From DATNIC01 sp035604635 (GTDB lineage Bacteria; Vulcanimicrobiota; Vulcanimicrobiia; Vulcanimicrobiales; Vulcanimicrobiaceae): 6,163 nt of DNA. The notes under the pieces are model-generated. The model saw only the letters and a program-made list of their open reading frames with translations. It ran no database searches and was not told the DNA's origin. The translations under genes and the position numbers were made by a program. The stretch is from contig DATNIC010000006.1 in NCBI GenBank assembly GCA_035604635.1, forward strand, positions 1-6,163, given 5' to 3'. Below, piece after piece: positions 1-6,163 of the stretch (the first letter of the stretch is position 1; each line of letters starts with the position of its first letter).

Positions 1-1665
1 CCCCGTCGGGACGGCGGCGAGCGCCATACGTCGGGAGCGTATCGCCCAGGCCGACGCCGCTATTACGATAAGAACCGCAAAGATCGAAATCGCGATCGTC
101 AGGGGCCCAGTTACCGTCGCGAGCTGATCGCGGACTCCGCCGATCGCCAAGCCGGTCGCTGCCGCGACCACGCGGTCCAGAGCCGAGACGACGATCGGTG
201 CCGCCAGGCCAAAGACGAGACACAGGAGTGCAAGGATCGCCATCGCCGCGCACATCGGGCGCGCGACTTCTCGAGCTTCGCCGGCTTGCGGACTGCGCGG
301 AGAGCCGAGAAACACGATACCGAATGCCTTTGCAAAACAGGCAGCGGCGAGCCCACTGATGAGCCCCATGACGACTAGCGAGATCAGCCCGGCTGAAGCG
401 AGATTCACCGCCGGTTGTACGACTGCGAAAAAGCCCGAATAGAAGAGGAGAAATTCGCTGACGAACCCGTTGAAGGGTGGCAATCCGACGATCGCGGTCG
501 CGCCGATCAGGAAAGCCGCCCCCGTCCACGGCATTCGCTTCAACAAACCCCCGAGCTCTTCGAGTTCGACGCTATGCGCGGCGTGCTGGACCGCGCCGGC
601 GGCGAGAAACAAAAGCCCCTTGAAGATGCTGTGGTTGAGAACGTGGAGAAGCCCTGCAGCAAACCCGATGACCGCGAGGAGTGGTATTCCTTCGGCGAGC
701 CCCAACACGCCGATTCCGATGCCGAGCAGAATGATCCCGATGTTTTCGACGCTGTGATAGGCGAGAAGACGCTTGAGATCGTGCTGCGCCAAAGCGAACA
801 GAACGCCGAGGACGCCGCTCGAAGCACCGAGCGCAATCAAAAGCCAGCCCCACCACGGCTGGGGCGTCCCCAGAAACGTGAGGGCGCGGACGAGGCCGTA
901 AATGCCCACCTTGATCATCGCTCCGGACATGAGCGCGGAAGCATGACTTGGCGCGGCCGGATGCGCTTCAGGCAGCCACACATGCGCCGGGACGATTCCG
1001 GCTTTCGAACCGAAGCCGATGAGGGCCAGCATGAATACCATCGACGATAGCGCAGGGTTGGCTCTTAAGGCGGCAGCGTAACCATCGAAATCCGACGTCC
1101 CGGCAAGTTCGCCGAGTAGCACGAAAAAGATCAGCAAGAATGCCGTTCCCAGGTGTGTTGCCGAGAGATAGATCCACGCAGCCTTGCGCGCCGACGCCTT
1201 TCGATCGTCGAAGGCGACAAGAAAGAACGGGCTCAGCGCCATGACTTCCCAGGCCAAAAGAAAGAGCAGACCGTCATGCGCAGCGATCACTAACGCCATG
1301 CCCGCCGTCAGCATGTTCAGATGGAACCAGCTTCCCGCCAGCGCGTAGCCGCTTCTTCGATCGGTAAGGTAGCTGCGACCGTACAGTGCCGTCAGGATCG
1401 AAAGGCCGAAGACCGGTAGCAAGAAGAACGCGGACAAGGCATCGATTTGGAAATGCAAGCCGCCGCCGGGCATATACCAAACGCCCGAGATCCCATCGGC
1501 CTTTCCGGTAAGGAGCACGCGGATTGCGCTAACGAGGCCTAAGGCGGACCCGGCGATCGCCCCGAACTGGCCGGCCGTCTGACACACGACGGATCGCGCG
1601 CAAAAGACGACTGCCAGAAGCCCACCGAGGAGCAACAGCACGATTGCGGCTGCAAAATCGAGCAT
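1..1665 (-). CDS. hyfB: Hydrogenase-4 / formate hydrogenlyase membrane subunit B-like (HyfB/HycC family), 3' end cut by window
   Basis: This is a polytopic inner-membrane protein of the proton-conducting transporter family (PF00361), the antiporter-like subunit that couples group 4 [NiFe] hydrogenase or formate hydrogenlyase activity to ion translocation. The frame is open from the ATG at 1665 to the window edge (555 residues; HyfB-type proteins are about 650-680, so roughly 100 C-terminal residues are missing). Visible landmarks are WEVMALSPFF at 139-148, with E140 as the conserved TM5 glutamate; GFGSKAG at 217-223, with K221 as the TM7 lysine; HVWLPEAHPAAPS at 228-240 followed by SALMSGAMIK; and HDLKRLLAYHSVENIG at 295-310, which favours HyfB/HycC over NuoL, NuoM or MrpA/D. 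HVLNHSIFKG follows at 341-350 (H341, H345, K349), with E404 in PPFNGFVSE. The ATG has no Shine-Dalgarno, but an extended -10 lies just upstream. Partner hydrogenase genes would be expected beyond the left edge. The family is secure; the exact complex is not. Confidence 0.88.
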   Translation of the reverse strand, partial: MLDFAAAIVLLLLGGLLAVVFCARSVVCQTAGQFGAIAGSALGLVSAIRVLLTGKADGISGVWYMPGGGLHFQIDALSAFFLLPVFGLSILTALYGRSYLTDRRSGYALAGSWFHLNMLTAGMALVIAAHDGLLFLLAWEVMALSPFFLVAFDDRKASARKAAWIYLSATHLGTAFLLIFFVLLGELAGTSDFDGYAAALRANPALSSMVFMLALIGFGSKAGIVPAHVWLPEAHPAAPSHASALMSGAMIKVGIYGLVRALTFLGTPQPWWGWLLIALGASSGVLGVLFALAQHDLKRLLAYHSVENIGIILLGIGIGVLGLAEGIPLLAVIGFAAGLLHVLNHSIFKGLLFLAAGAVQHAAHSVELEELGGLLKRMPWTGAAFLIGATAIVGLPPFNGFVSEFLLFYSGFFAVVQPAVNLASAGLISLVVMGLISGLAAACFAKAFGIVFLGSPRSPQAGEAREVARPMCAAMAILALLCLVFGLAAPIVVSALDRVVAAATGLAIGGVRDQLATVTGPLTIAISIFAVLIVIAASAWAIRSRRMALAAVPTG

Positions 1666-1672
1666 TATCGCA

Positions 1673-1681
1673 ATATTAGCA
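1673..1681 (-). promoter_or_regulatory. Candidate extended -10 promoter element of hyfB, giving a leaderless transcript
   Basis: On the minus strand the bases read TGCTAATAT, that is TG-N followed by TAATAT. This matches the extended -10 form and keeps the first, second and last bases of TATAAT. Transcription starting 7-8 bases downstream would begin at 1666 or 1665, which is at the A of the hyfB ATG. The gene has no Shine-Dalgarno sequence, which fits a leaderless message. No convincing -35 hexamer is visible. The element lies in an AT-rich island (about 1666-1697) inside GC-rich DNA. The call is inferred from pattern only. Confidence 0.4.
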
Positions 1682-1698
1682 TTTTAAAAGATAAGGGG

Positions 1699-1714
1699 TC
1701 CGACTTATGTCGGA
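1699..1714. promoter_or_regulatory. Perfect 16-base palindrome TCCGAC-N4-GTCGGA between pyk and hyfB (operator or weak terminator)
   Basis: The arms 1699-1704 and 1709-1714 are perfectly complementary around a four-base centre. There are two readings. As a DNA site, the core GA-N6-TC spacing is that of Crp/FNR-family operators, and the centre (1706.5) lies 40.5-41.5 bases upstream of the predicted hyfB start, the usual class II activator position. As RNA, it is a 6-bp stem with a four-base loop, 31 bases after the pyk stop. It is followed on the minus strand by CCCCTTATCTTTT, which is a poor U-tract, so it would be at best a weak terminator. I favour the operator reading slightly. Confidence 0.4.
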
Positions 1715-1744
1715 ACGCTTTTGCTCAGCGCGGGCTCAACGGAT

Positions 1745-3226
1745 TCAGTTCCAGGCTTGCAGCGCCCGAAGCCGCGCAGTCTTCTTCGATTGGTGGCCTT
1801 GCATCCGAACCAGGACATCGGCCAGCGTCCCGATCGCTTCGACCAGGAACGGACCTTTGTTGAGCATCACGCACTCCGCCCGCTCGGCCATCGCTGCATC
1901 GGTGATCTCCGCCCTCGACGGCAAGCCTTTGCGGACGAGCTGGTCGAGGACTTGCGTCGCCCAGATCACGGGGACGTGCGCGGCCTCGCAGAGCCACAAC
2001 AGTTCTTCCTGCATCTCGGCCAAACGTTTGTAGCCGATCTCGACCGCGAGGTCGCCGCGCGCGATCATCGCACCGAACGGAACCTTCCCGGCGCCGGCCA
2101 CCAGGATCTCGGGGAGATTGTGAACCGCCTCGGCCGTCTCGATCTTTGCAACGATCGGCAAGCGCTTGTTGCGGCGTTCGAGCTCTGCGATCAACGCGTC
2201 GACGTCGCGCGCGTCGCGAACGAACGACTGTCCGACGATATCCGCCGCCGCCACGACCTCGTCCAAATCGGCGTGATCCTTCGCGGTCAACGCGTCGATC
2301 TCGACGCGCGTCTGCGGGAAGTTCAAGCCCTTGTCGGGACCGATCTTCTTCCCTTTGCCGCCGGCGTGCGTCACCTCGAGCACCGCGTGATCCGCCTTGG
2401 AATCGATGACGGTCGCGCCGATCTTCCCGTCGTTGATCCATACCGGCGCTCCGGCGCAAAGCGTTGCGAAAACCGCCGGCTCCGTACACGCAATTTGCGC
2501 CAATTCCGGATGGCTCGGCGCGTCGGGCTTGGCGAGGACGAACCGTTCGCCGATGATAAAGCGGCGCTCGGGATCGTGGGAGATCGTCGCGGCGGTTCGA
2601 ATCTTCGGACCGGCGAGATCCATATAGACGCGACAGGATCGCTGCGTTTCCTGTGCGGCTCGGCGCACGTTGGCCGCCATCGAACGCCATGTCGCTGCAG
2701 TGTCATGGGCACAGTTGATTCGCGCGCAGTCCATCCCTGCCCCAACGAGCGTCCGAACGAATTCGAAGTTGCTGCCCGCTTCGGTCGGAAGCGTGACCAT
2801 GATATGCGCGCGTTCGTCGATAGCCGGGCCGAAGATCGCGCGCGTGTTGCGCTCGAGAAGTTGCTCGCCGAGTGCGAAGTCTCGCAGGGTCGGGCGATCC
2901 ACTGCCGCGTCGACGACGCCGCATAGCGCCGCCAAAGTCGCACGGACGGCGCGAATCGTCGGGAGAACGTGCGCTTCCGAGCGTCCCAACGATGAGAGAC
3001 CAAGCGCCGCCAAGGCATCCTGGACGTCCCGCAGATCGTGGTTGCGAAAGGCAAGATAGTGCGCGAGGTTATGGGCGCTCGGCAAAAAGCTGCGCCGTTC
3101 GATCCGCGCGGCCCATCCATCGTACCGCTCCTGACCCTTTGTCCTCACATCTTGATACAGGCGATCGATCTGCGCAAAAAGATCGTGAGCCTGCAAGGGT
3201 GCTCGTTGCGCCGCAATCGTCGTCAT
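1745..3226 (-). CDS. pyk: Pyruvate kinase, atypical: N-terminal helical extension and no C-terminal regulatory domain
   Basis: The product is a 493-residue cytosolic enzyme expected to convert PEP and ADP to pyruvate and ATP. Residues 1 to about 137 form a charged, probably helical extension not found in standard pyruvate kinases. The catalytic barrel starts near HIMVTLP (141). Visible active-site elements are R169 and N171 (ARIN), MDLAGPKIRT at 202-211, the B-domain WINDGKIG at 263-270, KIE with K361 and E363, ARGDL with D392, and T424 in ATQ. The usual SGET segment is replaced by CVMLNKGP (452-458). The chain stops about 35 residues later, so the allosteric C-terminal domain is absent. K208 replaces the glutamate linked to K+ dependence. 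The ATG at 3226 overlaps the glgP stop (ATGA) and has GGAGG ten bases upstream. The frame stays open 354 codons further upstream through glgP, but that is a GC-rich artefact. The fold is certain; the activity is likely but unproven. Confidence 0.88.
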   Translation of the reverse strand: MTTIAAQRAPLQAHDLFAQIDRLYQDVRTKGQERYDGWAARIERRSFLPSAHNLAHYLAFRNHDLRDVQDALAALGLSSLGRSEAHVLPTIRAVRATLAALCGVVDAAVDRPTLRDFALGEQLLERNTRAIFGPAIDERAHIMVTLPTEAGSNFEFVRTLVGAGMDCARINCAHDTAATWRSMAANVRRAAQETQRSCRVYMDLAGPKIRTAATISHDPERRFIIGERFVLAKPDAPSHPELAQIACTEPAVFATLCAGAPVWINDGKIGATVIDSKADHAVLEVTHAGGKGKKIGPDKGLNFPQTRVEIDALTAKDHADLDEVVAAADIVGQSFVRDARDVDALIAELERRNKRLPIVAKIETAEAVHNLPEILVAGAGKVPFGAMIARGDLAVEIGYKRLAEMQEELLWLCEAAHVPVIWATQVLDQLVRKGLPSRAEITDAAMAERAECVMLNKGPFLVEAIGTLADVLVRMQGHQSKKTARLRALQAWN

Positions 3227-4932
3227 CGCAAGTATGCCTCCGAGGCATAACGCCGCATCGCGCGGTGCGTGTTGAACAGGGATCCGGTTCGAGAGATCGC
3301 GCCCTTCATGACGGCGATACGATCGGCCGTGTTGCCGTACAGCACCGGAAAGACGCGCGACTCGAGCACGTCGTAGAGCGCGCGCGCGTCGGCATCGTCC
3401 GCAGACGCGACGGCATCGCTGCGTGCCTGGGCGAACGACCAGCCGTTGACGCCCTCGACGCAGCCTTCGAACCACCAGCCGTCGGGGATGCTCAGCGTCG
3501 GGACGCCGTTGAGGGCCGCCTTCATCCCGCTCGTCCCCGATGCTTCCAGCGGCGGGAGCGGCGTGTTGAGCCAGACGTCGCAGCCTGCGACCAGCCGCAG
3601 AGCCGCGGTCATATCGTAATTCGGGACGAACGCGCTTCGGATCGTGTCGCGCTCCCGCGCGAATGCGGCGTAGAGCTCGACGATCATCCGTTTCCCGGGT
3701 TCGTCGTTGGGATGTGCCTTCCCGGCGAAAACGACTTGAAATGGAAAGCGCCCCGCCAAGGCGCGCAGCCGCGCCAGATCGTGAAAGAGCAGCACCGGGC
3801 GCTTGTATGCGGTCATGCGCCGCGCGAAACCGAGGATCGGGAGCTGCGGATCGAGCTCGACGCCGGAACGATTCCGGACGAACGCGATCAGCTCGTTTTT
3901 CGCCGCGCGATGTGCTGCATCGACTAGCGCATCGTCCAAGCGATCGGCCCGCAGCAACTCTTCCGGCTCGTGCCGCCAGGACGGAATCGAAGCATCGAAA
4001 AGATCGGCGAACGGCTTCGACGTCCAGGTGGACGCGTGGACGCCGTTGGTGATCGCGTGAATGTGATAGTGCGGATACTGTCGCTGCGAGATCTCCGCAT
4101 GCCGTTCGGCGACGCCGTTCACGTACTCGCTCGTGTTGAGCGCGAGCCGCGTCATATTGAGCGCATCGTCGCCCGCGAGCCGTCGCGCCATCGCTATTGG
4201 GACGATGCCGTCCGCGACGCGCTGCACGAGGTCGTAGTCGAAAGCGTCGTGTCCCGCATCGACGGGCGTATGCGTGGTAAAGATGCACCTGTGGCGCAGC
4301 TGCGGCACGTCGTACTCGCTGTCTCCTTCGCGAATGTCGTCGCTTGGAAGCGCCAGCTCACCGAGCATCTCGAGGGCCAAGAACGCCGCGTGCCCCTCGT
4401 TCATGTGGTACCGGCGAATCCTGAACCCGAGCGCGCGCAGCAGGCGGACGCCGCCGACACCGAGGACGAGCTCTTGAGCGAGGCGATAGGCGACGTCGCC
4501 GCCGTAGAGCACGTCCGTCAGCGCGCGATCCGGCGCGGCGTTTTCAGGAACGTCGGTGTCGAGCAGGACAACGGGTACGCGGCCGCCGCCGAAGCCTTCG
4601 ACGAGGTAGAGCCAGCCGGTGATCCACACGATGCGCCGCTCGATCTCGAGCGCCACCTTCGCGGACAGCGGCGTCGCCCACCGTTGCGGCTCCCAAGGAT
4701 CGGCAGCCTCGTGCTGATAGCCGCCCTCGTCGACCGTTTGACGAAAGTAGCCTTTACGGCTGACCAACGTGACGCCGACCATCGGCAAATCGAGATCGGC
4801 CGCGGAACTCAGCATGTCGCCGGCGAGGATCCCCAATCCGCCGGAGTACGTCGGAATCTCCGGCTGCAACGCGATCTCCATCGAAAAGTACGCGACCCGC
4901 TCTTCGCGGGTTAAGCCATCGAGATCGCTCAT
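3223..4932 (-). CDS. glgP: Alpha-glucan (glycogen/maltodextrin) phosphorylase, short bacterial type
   Basis: This is a 569-residue cytosolic PLP enzyme that releases glucose-1-phosphate from alpha-1,4-glucans with phosphate. It belongs to the short alpha-glucan phosphorylase family (TIGR02094-like) and lacks the extra N-terminal domain of the longer members. The N-terminal signature VAYFSMEIALQPEIPTYSGG (13-32) leads into GLGILAGD. YHMNEGHAAF lies at 175-184, THTPVDAGHD at 220-229, and the phosphate-site motif FARRMTAYKR at 369-378. EASGTSGMKAALNG at 463-476 carries the PLP-binding lysine K471, followed by DGWWFEG. The ATG at 4932 places the family N-terminus correctly, and no in-frame ATG, GTG or TTG occurs between it and the preceding gene. 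The upstream gene ends 75 bases away, and the stop overlaps the pyk ATG by four bases. It probably supplies glucose-1-phosphate to the same glycolytic flow that pyk completes. Confidence 0.92.
   Translation of the reverse strand: MSDLDGLTREERVAYFSMEIALQPEIPTYSGGLGILAGDMLSSAADLDLPMVGVTLVSRKGYFRQTVDEGGYQHEAADPWEPQRWATPLSAKVALEIERRIVWITGWLYLVEGFGGGRVPVVLLDTDVPENAAPDRALTDVLYGGDVAYRLAQELVLGVGGVRLLRALGFRIRRYHMNEGHAAFLALEMLGELALPSDDIREGDSEYDVPQLRHRCIFTTHTPVDAGHDAFDYDLVQRVADGIVPIAMARRLAGDDALNMTRLALNTSEYVNGVAERHAEISQRQYPHYHIHAITNGVHASTWTSKPFADLFDASIPSWRHEPEELLRADRLDDALVDAAHRAAKNELIAFVRNRSGVELDPQLPILGFARRMTAYKRPVLLFHDLARLRALAGRFPFQVVFAGKAHPNDEPGKRMIVELYAAFARERDTIRSAFVPNYDMTAALRLVAGCDVWLNTPLPPLEASGTSGMKAALNGVPTLSIPDGWWFEGCVEGVNGWSFAQARSDAVASADDADARALYDVLESRVFPVLYGNTADRIAVMKGAISRTGSLFNTHRAMRRYASEAYLR
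3233..3249 (-). promoter_or_regulatory. Inverted repeat enclosing the pyk Shine-Dalgarno at the glgP-pyk junction
   Basis: TATGCCTC and GAGGCATA are perfect 8-base arms around a single base. In the minus-strand transcript they can fold as a 7-bp stem with a CGG triloop. The pyk Shine-Dalgarno GGAGG (3241-3237) starts in the loop and runs into the 3' arm, ten bases before the pyk ATG. The repeat is also coding: it specifies Tyr-Ala-Ser-Glu-Ala-Tyr just before the glgP C-terminus. A ribosome finishing glgP would melt the stem and free the pyk ribosome-binding site. The repeat is seen directly; the coupling role is inferred. Confidence 0.5.
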
Positions 4933-4936
4933 GTTG

Positions 4937-4969
4937 TCACCGTACCGAAGGGGATGGAATAATCGGTGA
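4937..4969 (-). promoter_or_regulatory. Inverted repeat overlapping the presumed glgP ribosome-binding site
   Basis: The glgP start has only a modest Shine-Dalgarno, GGTGA (4941-4937), four bases from the ATG. The six bases CGGTGA containing it are perfectly complementary to TCACCG 21 bases further upstream (4969-4964), so the transcript could hide the site. A much stronger purine run, AAGGGAGG (4980-4973 region), lies about 40 bases before the ATG with no usable start codon after it. The 21-base loop makes the stem weak, and chance is a fair explanation. Confidence 0.22.
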
Positions 4970-5007
4970 AGCCTCCCTTCATGCCGACGCCTGCGGCTTA
5001 AATTTCC

Positions 5008-6163
5008 TTAAGATATCGCTCCACGAGCGCGTTCCAGGGTCCCGGCGAGGGGGCCGCCGGCTTCGACGCGCCGCCATCCGACCACGCCGGGATCGCGTTC
5101 GAGCTGGTCTTCGAGCACGTCGACCGTCGCGTCGGACATGTCGCCCTTCCTCGCCGCGACCCGCGCGCGCAGCACCTCGGACGAAGCGCTCAACCACAAC
5201 CCCGCAAAGGGGACGCCGCACTCCTGCGCGACCGCAGCAATCGCCGCACGCTCCTCGGGCCGGCTGAAGACGCCATCGACGATCGCGCTATAGCCGCTGC
5301 GCAGCGATGCCGCGGCCGCTTCGCGCTGCGATCGATAGACCGCCTCGTTGACCTCCGGCGTGTACGCCTCGGCGCCGAGCCGCATCGCTTTTTCTACGCC
5401 GAACATGCGCTTGCGCAGCGCGTCGGTGTGGAGCACGCGGGCGCCCGGCACGACACCACGTTCCGGCGCGAGCGCGCGTGCCAAGGTCGATTTGCCTGTC
5501 CCGCTAACGCCGCCGATCGCGACGAGTTGCGGCCCTCGTTGCTGCAAAAGCCGCTCCGAGAGCTCGAGATACGCGCGCGCTTCGTCGATGATGGCCTGCC
5601 GCCGTTCGGAACGGGTCTGCGCACGCGCCGCTGCCACGCCGGTGTGCGCGCGAATCGCCGAACGCAGTGACATCATGAGCGGGAGCGCGCCGATTCCGTC
5701 CGTCTCGTCATTGCGGTCGAGATACGAGTTGAAGACCACGTTGGCAAAAGGCCGAAGCTTGCGATGCTCGAGATCCATCAGCAAGAACGCGAGATCGTAG
5801 AGGACGTCGATGCACGAGAGATGTTCGCTGAACTCGATGCAGTCAAAGAGCGCCGGACGGCCGTGCCATAGGAAGATGTTGCGCAAGTGCAAGTCGCCGT
5901 GACAGCGGCGGACGTGGCCGCTCGCATCTCGCCGATCCAACGCCTCGGCATATCGAACGAGATCGTGGCGCCAACGCCGTACGAGCGAAGCGCACACATC
6001 GGGAGCGAACGCCTCCGGCGGAGCTTGCCTGAGATTCTGCTCGTTGCCGTCGATCTCGATCGCGAGCGAAGCGCGCCCGCCCATCCCGGACACCGCCTCG
6101 GCGGCGGCGTGGAAGCGCGCGATCTCGGCGCTGAGCGCCTCCATGAGGGCATCGGTGAGTTCA
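5008..6163 (-). CDS. Bifunctional aminoglycoside-phosphotransferase-like / P-loop kinase fusion protein, 5' end cut by window
   Basis: The frame is open to the right edge (codons for E-L-T-D-A-L precede the internal ATG at 6144), so the true start lies outside; about 384 residues are visible. Relatives are about 500 residues. Numbering from the Met at 6144, an APH/choline-kinase-like domain comes first, with the catalytic loop CHGDLHLRN at 81-89 (D84, N89) and a metal-binding aspartate in FDCIEF (D101), followed by YDLAFLLMDLEHRKL. A second domain begins near 206 with the Walker A motif GVSGTGKST (212-220). HTDALRKRMFG (239-249), YSAIVDGVF (285-293) and an arginine-rich lid near 325-335 follow, as in gluconate-kinase-like P-loop kinases (COG2187 + COG0645 architecture). 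The ATP-binding start of the first domain is not visible. The substrates are unknown, and antibiotic resistance should not be assumed. The TAA stop is at 5010-5008, 75 bases before glgP, probably in the same operon. Confidence 0.85.
   Translation of the reverse strand, partial: ELTDALMEALSAEIARFHAAAEAVSGMGGRASLAIEIDGNEQNLRQAPPEAFAPDVCASLVRRWRHDLVRYAEALDRRDASGHVRRCHGDLHLRNIFLWHGRPALFDCIEFSEHLSCIDVLYDLAFLLMDLEHRKLRPFANVVFNSYLDRNDETDGIGALPLMMSLRSAIRAHTGVAAARAQTRSERRQAIIDEARAYLELSERLLQQRGPQLVAIGGVSGTGKSTLARALAPERGVVPGARVLHTDALRKRMFGVEKAMRLGAEAYTPEVNEAVYRSQREAAAASLRSGYSAIVDGVFSRPEERAAIAAVAQECGVPFAGLWLSASSEVLRARVAARKGDMSDATVDVLEDQLERDPGVVGWRRVEAGGPLAGTLERARGAIS

Noticed and set aside
415..1050. 211-codon plus-strand open frame opposite hyfB
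   Set aside because: It is antisense to the conserved membrane helices of hyfB. The charged translation mirrors the hydrophobic codons of the real gene.
1665..1682. Five-codon minigene ending in TAATG at the hyfB start
   Set aside because: It has no ribosome-binding site and lies within the AT-rich extended -10 region, which explains the same bases better.
1721..2926. 401-codon open frame on the plus strand opposite pyk
   Set aside because: It is antisense to a gene with clear catalytic motifs, its arginine/aspartate-rich translation resembles no family I know, and long shadow frames are expected at this GC content.
1745..4288. A single 847-codon minus-strand frame that would extend pyruvate kinase upstream
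   Set aside because: The upstream 354 codons overlap glgP out of frame and give arginine-rich nonsense. The ATG at 3226, with GGAGG and the ATGA overlap, is a far better start.
2872..4914. Two long plus-strand open frames (2872-3927 and 3970-4914) opposite glgP
   Set aside because: Both are antisense shadows of the phosphorylase gene, have low-complexity charged translations, and show no recognisable motif.
4983..4996. GCCG...CGGC short stem in the gap before glgP
   Set aside because: A four-base stem with a seven-base loop is common by chance in this GC content, and no T-run follows on the transcribed strand.
4997..5012. CTTAA-N6-TTAAG inverted repeat over the stop codon of the APH/kinase gene
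   Set aside because: The five-base, AT-rich arms make a very weak stem, and no U-tract follows on the minus strand, so it is not a credible terminator.

Overview
The window is a compact, GC-rich (roughly 60% or more) piece of bacterial chromosome. All four recognisable genes lie on the minus strand, so transcription runs from right to left. There is no stretch above 300 bases without a gene; the two real gaps are 75 and 79 bases. I see no tRNA, rRNA, CRISPR array, insertion sequence or phage gene. The lineage cannot be fixed from sequence alone. The gene content suggests a free-living, metabolically flexible bacterium that stores glycogen and faces low oxygen (an Eremiobacterota-like, proteobacterial or similar soil lineage is a guess).

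In order of transcription the layout is as follows. (1) 6163-5008 is the C-terminal part of a two-domain phosphotransferase/P-loop kinase fusion, cut by the right edge. (2) 4932-3223 is a short-type alpha-glucan (glycogen/maltodextrin) phosphorylase. (3) 3226-1745 is an unusual pyruvate kinase whose ATG overlaps the phosphorylase stop by four bases. (4) 1665-1 is the N-terminal 555 residues of a HyfB/HycC-type proton-pumping membrane subunit of a group 4 [NiFe] hydrogenase or formate hydrogenlyase-like complex, cut by the left edge.

Together the genes outline a fermentative energy route: stored glucan is cleaved phosphorolytically, glycolytic PEP is converted to pyruvate with ATP formation, and excess electrons leave as H2 through an ion-pumping membrane complex. 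The APH/kinase fusion is a frequent companion of stress or dormancy gene sets, but its substrate is unknown.

The most interesting signals are in the junctions. The Shine-Dalgarno sequence of the pyruvate kinase gene sits inside a perfect 8-base inverted repeat in the last codons of the phosphorylase gene, a layout suited to translational coupling. Upstream of hyfB there is a perfect 16-base palindrome with the GA-N6-TC core spacing of Crp/FNR-family sites. It is centred about 41 bases from a predicted leaderless start that follows an extended -10 element. The pyruvate kinase also has an unusual domain plan and cation-site residues.
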